Of a stretch of DNA of 64,000 nucleotides, positions 34,736 through 43,499 are shown piece by piece (within the stretch, counting starts at the first letter, position 1; every line of letters starts with the position of its first letter). The DNA comes from CALECP01 sp964389925 (lineage in GTDB: Bacteria; Chloroflexota; Anaerolineae; Promineifilales; Promineifilaceae). A program made the translations under genes and the position numbers. The stretch is taken from assembly GCA_964389925.1 (NCBI GenBank), contig CAYMGE010000006.1, forward strand, positions 1-64,000. Direction: 5' to 3'. The notes below the pieces were generated by a model. The model saw only the letters and a list, made by a program, of their open reading frames with translations. It ran no database searches and was not told the DNA's origin.

Positions 34736-34766
34736 GATATTCCATTTTTTGAAAAAATGGAATATC
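34736..34766. repeat. Perfect 15-bp hairpin between tpa and xsc
   Basis: GATATTCCATTTTTT is followed by a single G and the exact complement of that arm. It lies in the gap between the xsc stop and the tpa start and overlaps the expected Shine-Dalgarno region of tpa. On the minus strand it could act as an intra-operon processing site or attenuator. Confidence 0.7.
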
Positions 34767-34773
34767 TTGAAGA

Positions 34774-36510
34774 TTAATCGGCCGAAATATTCGTAGACGC
34801 ATATTTGTCCAACGAACGCTGTGGCAACTTGAGCGCATCACGACGGAATGGCTCCGCCAACACGCCCGCGCCACCTTCGATCACGCCGTCGATAATGCAC
34901 GGCCGACCAGAAGCCATCGCTTCCTGAATCACGTCCTGCACATCTTCCGCGCGTTCAACGCGGAAACCAAGTGCGCCCATGTCACGCGCCAACTGTGCGT
35001 AATCTGGGTTTTGACGCAGATTCGTTCCGACGAACCTGTCGCCGTAGAAGTCGATCTGGTTCTTCTTCTCCGCGCCCCACTCGTGATTGTTTGCAACAAT
35101 GCCGATCACGGGAATATTCTCACGCACGAGCGTCATCACCTCAGCCAAGCCGCCGATGCCGTATGCGCCGTCGCCAGAGAATGCAAACACGTGCTTGTCC
35201 GGCGCAGCCACTTTCGCGCCAATCGCCGCGCCCATCGAGAATCCACAGTTCCCCCAACTCAACGCCGCCAAATGTTGACGTGTGCCGCTGAAATGGAAAT
35301 AATCGTTTGACATGGAGCAGGTGTTGCCGATGTCGGTTGTGACAATCGCATCGGCCGGAATGACGCTGCCCAATTCGCTCAAGAATTTGCGTGGGTGCAT
35401 TTGTGTACTTGGCAAGTTTGCCCAACTACCTTTTTCCTCAGCCCAACGCGCATTTTCGGCCGCAATCTTATCCATCTTGTCTTCGTCAACCTGACGATCT
35501 GGCATCGCAGATTTCACCATGCCGAACAGTTCACGGGTAAACTCGCGCACGTCTGCGTGAGCCGCCACGTCAACGCGCATCGTCAAGCCAAGCACCTTAT
35601 GATTGATGTCAACCTGCACGATCTTCGCGTCTTTCGGCCAGTACTCCATGTCATACTGTGGCAACGTGCCGAATGGGCCAAGCCGCGTGCCAAGTGCCAA
35701 CACGAGGTCAGCTTCTTTGATCGTCCGCATAGCCGCTTTTGAGCCGCAATAGCCAATCGGGCCGACTGCCAGTGGATGGCTGTTTGGGAAGCTATCATTG
35801 TGCAAATAGGTGTTGACAACTGGCACGGTCAGGTATTCAGCCAACGCTTTGACCTCTTCCTGTGCGTTCCCTTGTGAAACACCACCACCTGCCAAAATGA
35901 CTGGGTTTTTTGCTTTCAAAATCATCTCAACCGTCTGCTCAAGTGCATCACTCGAACCGGGGCCGCGTTTCACGTCCATCGTTGGGTAAATTTCGTACTC
36001 AGCTTCGCCGTAGAAGTTGTCGCGTGGAATGTTCAACTGGGTTGGGCCAAGCTCTGTTTTTGCCATGTAGAAGCAGCGGCGTGCCAGTTCTGCCATGCGC
36101 TCAATGCGATTAACGCGCACCTGATAGACTGTCTGCTTCTCAAACATCGGCATCTGGTCAAGCTCTTGGAAGCCGCCATTGCCAATACCCATCGACCCTG
36201 TTTCAGGCGTGATGGCGACGACGGGCGAGTGCGCCCAATATGCCGCCGTGATTGCTGAAACGAAGTTCGCAATGCCGGGGCCGTTCTGTGCAATACAGAC
36301 TTGCGGGCGACCCGTTACACGTGCATGTGCATCGGCCGCATGTGCCGCCGCCTGCTCATGTGCAACCGAAATAAACCGAATTCCTGCGCTGGGCATAATG
36401 TCTAGTGCGTCCATAAACGCCGATCCAACAATGCCATAAACTGTATCTATTTTTTCCGCGACGAGTGTTTCTACCAACGCCTCGCTCGGAGTCATTCTAA
36501 CTTTAGCCAT
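34774..36510 (-). CDS. xsc: Sulfoacetaldehyde acetyltransferase
   Basis: The 578-residue protein is a thiamine-diphosphate enzyme of full Xsc length. The N-terminal Pyr domain has GIVGSAFMDALDIMP and HEQAAAHAADAHARVTG, with the catalytic Glu. The C-terminal PP domain has DIGNTCSMSNDYF and AFSGDGAYGIGGLAEVMTLV with the GDG...N metal motif (NNHEWG). It splits sulfoacetaldehyde with phosphate into acetyl phosphate and sulfite. The ATG at 36510 is preceded by AAGGAG; earlier in-frame starts add residues unlike the family. No phosphate acetyltransferase gene is in the operon. Confidence 0.93.
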   Translation of the reverse strand: MAKVRMTPSEALVETLVAEKIDTVYGIVGSAFMDALDIMPSAGIRFISVAHEQAAAHAADAHARVTGRPQVCIAQNGPGIANFVSAITAAYWAHSPVVAITPETGSMGIGNGGFQELDQMPMFEKQTVYQVRVNRIERMAELARRCFYMAKTELGPTQLNIPRDNFYGEAEYEIYPTMDVKRGPGSSDALEQTVEMILKAKNPVILAGGGVSQGNAQEEVKALAEYLTVPVVNTYLHNDSFPNSHPLAVGPIGYCGSKAAMRTIKEADLVLALGTRLGPFGTLPQYDMEYWPKDAKIVQVDINHKVLGLTMRVDVAAHADVREFTRELFGMVKSAMPDRQVDEDKMDKIAAENARWAEEKGSWANLPSTQMHPRKFLSELGSVIPADAIVTTDIGNTCSMSNDYFHFSGTRQHLAALSWGNCGFSMGAAIGAKVAAPDKHVFAFSGDGAYGIGGLAEVMTLVRENIPVIGIVANNHEWGAEKKNQIDFYGDRFVGTNLRQNPDYAQLARDMGALGFRVERAEDVQDVIQEAMASGRPCIIDGVIEGGAGVLAEPFRRDALKLPQRSLDKYASTNISAD

Positions 36511-36583
36511 GTGTAAGCTCCTTAAGGTAGGATAAACCCTAATTTCTGTTTTTGTGAAACGGAATGCGTAAATTGTCTTTCTC

Positions 36584-36618
36584 GTTTGCATTTCACGTTT
36601 CAACTTTTAATTTCTGGT
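36584..36618. repeat. Weak heptad-period array upstream of xsc
   Basis: The spacer reads as degenerate heptads, each rich in TTT: GTTTGCA, TTTCACG, TTTCAAC, TTTTAAT and TTCTGGT. It is more diverged than the other arrays in the window. Confidence 0.4.
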
Positions 36619-36716
36619 AAGCGAAACCCAACGATGGAGTTTCCACCATTGTTGAGCCAAATAAATTGTTAGGTTACTGCGGGAGTTTTTTAATGCCTTC
36701 GGTTAACTGTGTGTTT

Positions 36717-36734
36717 CAACACGCTTTAGCGTGT
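36717..36734. repeat. Hairpin after tauC
   Basis: AACACGC, a TTTA loop and GCGTGTT form a perfect 7-bp stem in the spacer just downstream of tauC on the minus strand. It could reduce read-through into xsc. Confidence 0.5.
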
Positions 36735-36753
36735 TTCGCATGTCAGCTTGTGA

Positions 36754-37635
36754 TTAGCCTTTACCGCGCCACGGAATCAGCCACGCCTCAATCAAGCGCA
36801 TTAGATAATCCATGCCTACGCCGATGATGCCGATTAAGATGATGCCGATAATCACAACGTCCATGAGGAAGAATTTTTGTGCGACCCAAATCATCTGTCC
36901 GAGTCCTTCCTGTGCGCCGAGTAATTCGGCCGCCACCAGCGTTCCCCAGCAAACACCAAGCGCGACGCGCATCCCGATAAAAATCTCAGGTAGTGCGTTG
37001 GGCAAAATCACGTTCTGCAAAATTTGCATTTTGGACGCGCCGAGAGAGTAAGCGGCATGGACTTTGGAGAGCTTGACACTCAACACACCTGACCGCGCTG
37101 CGATAATCATGATCCAGAGAGCTGCAAAGAAGAGCAGCAAAACTTTGGACTCTTCGCCAATACCGAAGAGGAGAATGACGAGGGGGATGAAGGCTAGGGG
37201 GGGAATCGGCCGAAAAAATTCAACAATCGGGTCAAATATCCCGCGCAAAAAGTTTGACAAACCCATCGCAAACCCAATTGGAACGCCGATTATTGTGCCG
37301 AGCGCAAATCCCCACAGCAAACGCGAGATACTTGCTCGCACATGCTCCCAAAGCGTCACGTTGCGATACCCTTCGCTTATCAGCTTTGCGAACCGGTCTA
37401 AGACAGCACCTGGACCCGGCAAAAACTTTGAATCAATCCACTCAAATCGCGCTGACAACGCCCATAAAATGCCCAGCACGATAACCGCCATCAGGCTATA
37501 AAAACGACCGCCCGTGATTGCTGACGCATCGCCAAATGTCACCGTCTTACGTTCCGTCGTCCCAAATCGCCCCAATCCCAACCGCGCCGCTAACGTCGGT
37601 TTTGCTGTCGTTGTTGGTACTGTTTTTTCAGCCAT
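36754..37635 (-). CDS. tauC: Taurine ABC transporter permease
   Basis: The 293-residue protein has six predicted membrane helices. The permease coupling motif is EELGAQEGLGQMI-like (AAELLGAQEGLGQMIWVAQ), preceded by AYSLGASKMQILQNVILPNALPEIFIG, the canonical EAA loop region of SsuC/TauC permeases. An N-terminal cytoplasmic extension of about 45 residues (VPTTTAKPTLAARLG) precedes the first helix. It pairs with tauB and tauA, which lie upstream in the operon. Confidence 0.92.
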   Translation of the reverse strand: MAEKTVPTTTAKPTLAARLGLGRFGTTERKTVTFGDASAITGGRFYSLMAVIVLGILWALSARFEWIDSKFLPGPGAVLDRFAKLISEGYRNVTLWEHVRASISRLLWGFALGTIIGVPIGFAMGLSNFLRGIFDPIVEFFRPIPPLAFIPLVILLFGIGEESKVLLLFFAALWIMIIAARSGVLSVKLSKVHAAYSLGASKMQILQNVILPNALPEIFIGMRVALGVCWGTLVAAELLGAQEGLGQMIWVAQKFFLMDVVIIGIILIGIIGVGMDYLMRLIEAWLIPWRGKG

Positions 37636-37658
37636 AATCTTATCATCCTACGCAAACC

Positions 37659-37686
37659 GTGAGTACTGCTCACTGTCTACTGTTAA
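37659..37686. repeat. Heptamer array between tauB and tauC
   Basis: Four heptads in a row read GTGAGTA, CTGCTCA, CTGTCTA, CTGTTAA. The last overlaps the stop codon of tauB (minus strand). It has the same CTG/CTA core as the array before the rmlA gene. Confidence 0.65.
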
Positions 37687-38492
37687 CCCTTATCCTGCCG
37701 CCCCATGATCTCTTCTTCCATCTCCCAAATGAGTGACAGAATTTCTTCACGCTTCTCAATAAACTCACGTGACGTTTTTAATTCACGTGGGTTGACATGG
37801 AGACCCTGTGCGGCAAACGGCAAATCATACTCACGCTCAATACGTCCCGGACGTGGAGCCATCACGAACAGCTTGTCACCCAAAAACAGTGCCTCTTCAA
37901 CACTATGCGTGACCAGAATGATCGTTTTGCCTGTCTCTTCCCAAAGTTGCAGAATCAATCCCTGCATCTTCTCACGGGTCAGCGCATCAAGCGCACCAAG
38001 CGGCTCATCCATCAAAATAACATCAGGGTCGTTTGCCAAACAGCGAGCCAGCGCGACACGCTGCTGCATACCGCCTGACAGTTCGTAAACGGCCTTGTTG
38101 CCAAATCCCGATAGACCAACAGTTGCCAATAGATTATTGACGGTCGCTTGGGTCTCCTTTGCTGGTTGCCCATTCATACGCGGACCGAACCCAACGTTCT
38201 TCTCAACACTCAACCACTCAAATAGCGCACCTTGCTGGAAAACCATCCCGCGATCTTGTCCCGGCCCTTTGATCTGTTTTTCACCAAGCGTCACTTCTCC
38301 GCTTGTCGGCGCGAGAAAGCCGGCCAAAATGTTGAGCAATGTCGTTTTGCCACATCCTGATGGCCCGAGCAAGGTCAAAATGCGACCCTTGCCTAGCTTG
38401 AAGGAGACATCCTTCAACGCTTCAACCGACCCACCATTGGGCAGTTTGTAAATCATTCCGACATTCTTAACCGCTAGTTCCTGCTTCTTCAT
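37683..38492 (-). CDS. tauB: Taurine ABC transporter ATPase
   Basis: The 269-residue ATPase has Walker A GPSGCGKTT, the Q loop (MVFQQGALF), signature LSGGMQQRVALA and Walker B VILMDEPLGALD, with the H loop in VTHSVEEA. It is of the SsuB/TauB/NrtD type. The ATG at 38492 is preceded by GGGAG; an in-frame start at 38522 would lie inside the intercistronic hairpin. A C-terminal tail of about 50 residues beyond the ATPase core (MAPRPGRIEREYDLPFAAQG onward) is the usual regulatory end of this class. Confidence 0.94.
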   Translation of the reverse strand: MKKQELAVKNVGMIYKLPNGGSVEALKDVSFKLGKGRILTLLGPSGCGKTTLLNILAGFLAPTSGEVTLGEKQIKGPGQDRGMVFQQGALFEWLSVEKNVGFGPRMNGQPAKETQATVNNLLATVGLSGFGNKAVYELSGGMQQRVALARCLANDPDVILMDEPLGALDALTREKMQGLILQLWEETGKTIILVTHSVEEALFLGDKLFVMAPRPGRIEREYDLPFAAQGLHVNPRELKTSREFIEKREEILSLIWEMEEEIMGRQDKG

Positions 38493-38510
38493 CCGTTCTC
38501 CCTTCTGTAG

Positions 38511-38532
38511 GGGGCGCAGCACGCTGCGCCCC
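38511..38532. repeat. Strong hairpin between tauA and tauB
   Basis: GGGGCGCAG, a CACG loop and CTGCGCCCC form a perfect GC-rich stem. Between a binding-protein gene and its ATPase gene such hairpins commonly stabilise the upstream message and limit read-through, raising the ratio of binding protein. Confidence 0.75.
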
Positions 38533-38553
38533 TGTTACCACGTTGTGTTTTTA

Positions 38554-41500
38554 CTACTCTACATTTTCGAGGAAGACCGTGTTGATTGTAGGAGCGTAGT
38601 CGTCTAGTGCAGCGTCAAGTTCGCCCTGTTCGACAAAGAAGTTTGCAACTTCGGTCACAAAATTCTGAACAGTGCCGCCGAACCATGCGTCTGAAAGCTG
38701 CTCGTCACGGGTTGGGAAGCTGAATGTAGCGAGATTTGACTCGGCCGCATCCAAATCCATACCAGCCGCTTGTGCGATGGTTTCGAGCTTTTCGGCCGAT
38801 GGGTCTTCCGCATAGGCGCGGTTTGCATCTTCCGTTACCTGCAAGAAATCGCGCACAACGCTTGGGTGCATTTCAGCAAACTCATTGCTGACAGAAATTA
38901 CATCGAAGACGATCAGGCCAATTTCTTCTTCCATCTCTGCGCCCGTCATCAAAACATTGCCAGCTTCCAACATGCGTGCGAGACCGCCACCCCAGCCACA
39001 AGCCATCGCCACATCACCACGCTGTAGGGCTGCTGCGCCATCTGCTGGTGCAAGGTCAACCACGTCGAGTTGGTCAACATCAACACCGAGATGTGCCATC
39101 TCTTTGAGCATTTTGTAGTGTGCGACTGTGCCGAGCGGAACAGAAACTTGTTCGCCGTGCAGGTCAGTCGCGTTATCCCGGGTGATGCCCAAATCAGTGC
39201 GTACAACACAGTTGTCGTTTTCTGCGTATGAAACGGCAACACCAACGGCCTGAATTTCAAGACCAGAGGTCACAGCGTTTGCAAATGGCACAAGCCCTTG
39301 CGAGTAGGCAATATCGACATCGCCAGAGGCCATTGCGGCCGACATCGCAACACCTGTATCAAATGATACCCAGTTGACAGTCATGCCAAGCTCTGAGTCG
39401 TATGTTTCTTCAAGTTGTGCAACTTGGTTCGGAGTCGGCCACTCAAGGAAGTAAGCAACGGTGAGTTCATCTGGGCGTTCAGCCATATCTTCTGGCATCT
39501 CGCTCATCATCATCTCGTCGCCTTCCGTCATCGTAGAGGTTGTTCCCATCCACGTGTCGCCAGGTGTCACTTGTTCAAGGAAGCTCGTATCAATCGTCTG
39601 CTCATAGCTGTCGAGAGCTGCGTCCAATTCGCCTTGTTCAACGAAGAAGTTGGCAACTTCGGTGACGAATGTCTGAACAGTGCCGCCCAACCATGCGTCT
39701 GAAAGCTGTGCTTCAGCGTTCGGGAAGCTAAATGTAGCGAGGCTAGCTGCGGTTGCATCCTCATCCATACCGGCCGCCTGCGCGATTACGTCCAGCTTGC
39801 TTTGGTCTGCGTTGTATGCTGCGTTTGCATCTTCCGTGATCTGTAGGAAGTCAACAATCACGTCGCCATGATTTTTCGCAAAGTCATCGGTGACAGAGAT
39901 AACGTCGAAGACGATCAGACCGATCTCTTCTTCCATCTCTGCGCCCGTCATGATGATGTTGCCAGCTTCCTTCATACGTGCGAGACCGCCGCCCCATCCG
40001 CAAGCCATCGCCACATCACCACGCTGCAATGCGGCCGCACCATCTGCGGGTGCGAGGTCAACCAGTTCAAGCTGGTCGGTGTCTACACCGAGATATTGCA
40101 TCTCTTTAAGCATCTTGTAGTGGGCAACCGTTCCGATTGGCACGGCAACCTGCTCGCCGTGTAAGTCTGTCACGTTGTCGCGGGTGATATTCAAATCTGT
40201 GCGTGCAACACAGTTGTCATTTTCTGCGTAGGAAACGGCGATACCAACTGTCTTGATTTCCAAGCCAGAGGTGACGGCGTTGGCAAATGGCACGAGACCT
40301 TGCGAATAGGCAATGTCAACATCGCCAGAGACCATCGCGGCCGACATCGCAACACCCGTATCAAACGACACCCAGTTGACCTTTAGACCCATCTCCGCAT
40401 CATACGTTTCTTCAAGCTGTGCAACTTGGTTCGGAGTTGGCCACTCTAGAAAATAAGCAACGGTGATTTCGTCTGGGCGTTCCATTGACTCCATCATTTC
40501 GCCACCGTCGTCCATTGACATCGCGCCCATCCATGTGTCACCGGGGGTGACATCTTCGAGGAACGTGGTGTTGATGGTCGGGCCGTAGTCATCGAGAGCC
40601 ACATCCAATTCACCTTGTTCAACGAAGAAGTTTGCAACCTCTGTCACAAAGTTCTGAACTGTGCCACCAAACCATGCGTCTGAAAGCTGCGCCTCTGCGT
40701 TGGGGAAACTGAATGTTGCAAGACTACTTTCGGTTGCTTCTACATCCATACCCGCAGCCTGTGCAATGACATCAACTTTGCTTTGGTCAGCTTGATAGGC
40801 TGCGTTTGCGTTCTCTGTCACCTGCAAGAAGCGGGTGACGAGACCGGGATAGTTTTCAGCAAAATCATTTGTGACAGAGATCACGTCAAAGACGATCAGG
40901 CCGATCTCTTCTTCCATCTCTGCACCCGTCATGAGGATGTTGCCAGCCTCTTTCATGCGTGCGAGTCCACCACCCCAGCCACAAGCCATAGCGACATCGC
41001 CACGTTGCAATGCGGCTGCGCCGTCTGCTGGCGCGAGGTCAACCAATTCGAGGTTGTCAGTGTTCACGCCGAGATATTGCATCTCTTTCAACATTTTGTA
41101 GTGGGCGACCGTGCCAATTGGAACTGCAACTTGTTGCCCTTCTAAATTAGCTGCGTTGTCACGTGTGATGCCTAAATCTGTGCGTGCCACGCAGTTATCA
41201 TTCTCTGCGTATGAAACGGCAACACCAACTGCCTGAATTTCCAAACCAGAGGTGACTGCGTTTGCAAATGGCACAAGGCCTTGCGAATAGGCAATGTCTA
41301 CATCACCAGAGGCCATAGCGGCCGACATCGCAACACCTGTATCAAACGACACCCAGTTAACCTTTACACCAAGCTCTGCGTCATAAGTCTCTTCGATTTG
41401 TGCAACTTGATTAGGGGTTGGCCACTCTAGGAAATAAGCAACTGTAATCTCATCGGGGAGGTCAGCGTCTACAGGGGCATCGACCGTTGGAGCAGCGACT

Positions 41501-41616
41501 TCTTCAGTCGGTTCTGGATCGTCATCTCCGCTAGGGGGGGGATCGGGTTCTGGTGTGCTACAAGCGACAATAAACAAGCCAAGCATCGCAAACAGCAATA
41601 ACAATCTTCTTCTCAT
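38554..41616 (-). CDS. tauA: Taurine-binding lipoprotein with three tandem TauA domains
   Basis: The 1020-residue protein has a lipoprotein signal with lipobox FIVACS (Cys19) and an acidic Pro-rich spacer. Three near-identical substrate-binding units follow, starting at residues 55, 382 and 716 (nucleotides about 41454, 40473 and 39471). Each begins DE(I/L)TVAYFLEWPTPNQVAQ and contains SYAENDNCV, TVAHYKMLKEM and GDVAMACGWGGGLARM. Normal TauA proteins have one such unit of about 320 residues. Linkers after units 1 and 2 are Met/Asp/Gly-rich. The three units would sit on one lipid anchor and feed the TauBC permease. The gene is preceded on the minus strand by a GGAG Shine-Dalgarno. Confidence 0.93.
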   Translation of the reverse strand: MRRRLLLLFAMLGLFIVACSTPEPDPPPSGDDDPEPTEEVAAPTVDAPVDADLPDEITVAYFLEWPTPNQVAQIEETYDAELGVKVNWVSFDTGVAMSAAMASGDVDIAYSQGLVPFANAVTSGLEIQAVGVAVSYAENDNCVARTDLGITRDNAANLEGQQVAVPIGTVAHYKMLKEMQYLGVNTDNLELVDLAPADGAAALQRGDVAMACGWGGGLARMKEAGNILMTGAEMEEEIGLIVFDVISVTNDFAENYPGLVTRFLQVTENANAAYQADQSKVDVIAQAAGMDVEATESSLATFSFPNAEAQLSDAWFGGTVQNFVTEVANFFVEQGELDVALDDYGPTINTTFLEDVTPGDTWMGAMSMDDGGEMMESMERPDEITVAYFLEWPTPNQVAQLEETYDAEMGLKVNWVSFDTGVAMSAAMVSGDVDIAYSQGLVPFANAVTSGLEIKTVGIAVSYAENDNCVARTDLNITRDNVTDLHGEQVAVPIGTVAHYKMLKEMQYLGVDTDQLELVDLAPADGAAALQRGDVAMACGWGGGLARMKEAGNIIMTGAEMEEEIGLIVFDVISVTDDFAKNHGDVIVDFLQITEDANAAYNADQSKLDVIAQAAGMDEDATAASLATFSFPNAEAQLSDAWLGGTVQTFVTEVANFFVEQGELDAALDSYEQTIDTSFLEQVTPGDTWMGTTSTMTEGDEMMMSEMPEDMAERPDELTVAYFLEWPTPNQVAQLEETYDSELGMTVNWVSFDTGVAMSAAMASGDVDIAYSQGLVPFANAVTSGLEIQAVGVAVSYAENDNCVVRTDLGITRDNATDLHGEQVSVPLGTVAHYKMLKEMAHLGVDVDQLDVVDLAPADGAAALQRGDVAMACGWGGGLARMLEAGNVLMTGAEMEEEIGLIVFDVISVSNEFAEMHPSVVRDFLQVTEDANRAYAEDPSAEKLETIAQAAGMDLDAAESNLATFSFPTRDEQLSDAWFGGTVQNFVTEVANFFVEQGELDAALDDYAPTINTVFLENVE

Positions 41617-41702
41617 TTTGAACTCCTACAAAGTGGTGGCAGGTGCTTGTGATGACAAGCGCGGCACTGCCTGTTTTGGGCATGTCCTAACCCTGTGTTT
41701 AA

Positions 41703-41734
41703 CGGTACTTGTGTACCGACATCGTTACTGTACC
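41703..41734. promoter_or_regulatory. Candidate MocR/TauR operator between tauA and the regulator
   Basis: CGGTAC TTGT GTACCG is a perfect palindrome at 41703-41718, and TGTACC occurs again as a direct repeat at 41729-41734, 17 bp on. MocR regulators such as GabR bind paired direct repeats in divergent promoters, so this is a reasonable site for the product of the gene at 41908. Confidence 0.45.
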
Positions 41735-41907
41735 AGCGCAATCTGATTGTGCAACATAACGAAGTGCATTATGGCGATTTGTAAGAATGCTGTTAAACTA
41801 TAACTGCGAAATGGCATAGCCAAAAGAGCCATTTTTATTGATTTTGATAGAGCCAATTTGAGAAAGATGAATGGAGAAAAGGGCAGGTGAGATGAATTAC
41901 CTGCAAC

Positions 41908-43413
41908 TTGTCACATTTTTTGTCCAAAATCGCCGCACACGTCACGTTAGGAATGCTCTCGCTAGATCGGGCGAGCGATACCCCTATGCACAGGCAGCTC
42001 TACGAGATGTTGCGGGCGGCCATTTTGGACAAGCAACTGCGAGCAGGGGTGCGACTGCCATCGACGCGAGCGTTAGCGCGGGAGTTAAGCGTTTCGCGCA
42101 ATACGGTGAGTAGTGCCTACACACAACTGTTGACAGAAGGGTATCTGGAGAGTCGAGTAGGGGCTGGCACCTATGTCACGCGAACGCTGCCCGAAACGCT
42201 TGCGACTGTGAGCAATCAGCGAGTCCCCCCACCTCACCTCTCTTTACAGACACACCCGCCACGTCTCTCCGAACGTGGTCATGCTATTGCCACACAAGCT
42301 CATCAATGGGAACAATCACGCCCACAAGCATTTGACTCATCGCTGCCTGCGCTCGACAAGTTTCCATCTAAGTTGTGGGAAAAGTTATTGGTGACGAGTT
42401 GGCGTGAATTGAAGCCACATGCGTTAACTTACCAAGCAGCATTGGGCTACTTGCCGCTGCGTGAGGCGTTGACGACCTATCTACAGACAGCACGTGGGGT
42501 GCGCTGCTCGGCCGATCAAATCATCATCACCAACGGCGCACAACAGGCCATCACACTTGCAACCAACTTGATTTTGAACAAAGGGGATGCCGCGTGGATT
42601 GAGGATCCGTGTTATCCGGGCATCAAGGCCGCGTTGCGCGGGGCATTGGCGCAGATTGTGCCTGTACCTGTTGATGCGGAGGGGTTGAATGTCGATGCGG
42701 GGATCGCGGCTCAACAAAACGCCCGCCTCGCCTACATTTCACCATCCCATCAATATCCACTCGGCGTGACGATGAGCTTAACGCGACGAGTCAAGCTGCT
42801 ACAGTGGGCGCAGGCAAACAACAGTTGGATTCTCGAAGACGACTACGACAGCGAATTTCGTTATGCGGGCTATCCATTGGCATCGGTGCAGGGGCTTGAT
42901 CGGGTCGGCCGAGTTATCTACGTCGGCACATTTAGCAAAGTCCTCTTTCCCGCCTTGCGGATCGGCTATCTCGTCGTGCCAAAGCGGTTGACCGCCGCGT
43001 TCCACGCCGCACGCGCTCATGCAGATCGCGGTGCGCCCGTGCTAGAGCAGGCCGTCTTAGCGAGGTTTATCAGCGAGGGGCATCTGGCTCGTCATGTGCG
43101 GCGAATGCGAACGCTTTATATGGAAAGACAAGAAATTTTTGTCGAGATGGCGCACAAATTCTTGGGCGATTTATTAGAGGTAGAGCAAACAGATGCAGGG
43201 CTTCATCTCGTTGGCTGGCTGCCTGATGGGATGAACGATCAGCAAGTCTCCGAAAAGTTGGCGACGTATGGCATTATTGCACCTGCGCTTTCGTCTTTTG
43301 CGATTACGCAGTTAGATCGGCCCGGTTTGGTGATCGGGTTTGCGGCGACGCTGACAAATGAAATCCCAATGGCTGTCAAGCGCATGTGGGGTGTTTTGGA
43401 GATGTTTCGATAA
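41908..43413 (+). CDS. tauR: MocR-type (GntR plus aminotransferase) regulator, TauR-like
   Basis: The 501-residue protein has an N-terminal GntR winged helix (residues about 20-90: MHRQLYEMLRAAILDKQLRAG, LPSTRALARELSVSRNTV). A full class I aminotransferase-like domain follows (TYQAALGYLPLREALTTYL, ITNGAQQAITLA, LEDDYDSEFRY, and the PLP-Lys in YVGTFSKVLFPALRIGY). This is the MocR architecture, in which PLP and an amine act as effectors. It is divergent from the taurine operon, as TauR is in Rhodobacter, so it most likely senses taurine and activates tauA. The start is a TTG at 41908 or, more likely, the ATG at 41953. Confidence 0.88.
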   Translation: MSHFLSKIAAHVTLGMLSLDRASDTPMHRQLYEMLRAAILDKQLRAGVRLPSTRALARELSVSRNTVSSAYTQLLTEGYLESRVGAGTYVTRTLPETLATVSNQRVPPPHLSLQTHPPRLSERGHAIATQAHQWEQSRPQAFDSSLPALDKFPSKLWEKLLVTSWRELKPHALTYQAALGYLPLREALTTYLQTARGVRCSADQIIITNGAQQAITLATNLILNKGDAAWIEDPCYPGIKAALRGALAQIVPVPVDAEGLNVDAGIAAQQNARLAYISPSHQYPLGVTMSLTRRVKLLQWAQANNSWILEDDYDSEFRYAGYPLASVQGLDRVGRVIYVGTFSKVLFPALRIGYLVVPKRLTAAFHAARAHADRGAPVLEQAVLARFISEGHLARHVRRMRTLYMERQEIFVEMAHKFLGDLLEVEQTDAGLHLVGWLPDGMNDQQVSEKLATYGIIAPALSSFAITQLDRPGLVIGFAATLTNEIPMAVKRMWGVLEMFR

Positions 43414-43487
43414 ACATTGCACAAGGTTGTACGTTCACCTGCACATCGGCAGCCTGTTAAAAATAGTACGCATCCGCTCGCATCCTC

Positions 43488-43493
43488 TATAAT
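43488..43493 (+). promoter_or_regulatory. -10 box of modA, leaderless
   Basis: A perfect TATAAT ends 6 nt before the modA ATG at 43500, placing the transcription start on the A of the start codon. Confidence 0.6.
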
Positions 43494-43499
43494 TAGGTC

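Noticed and set aside
38770..41145. Several repeated plus-strand reading frames opposite tauA
   Set aside because: They recur three times because tauA itself is triplicated; they have no start signals or domains.
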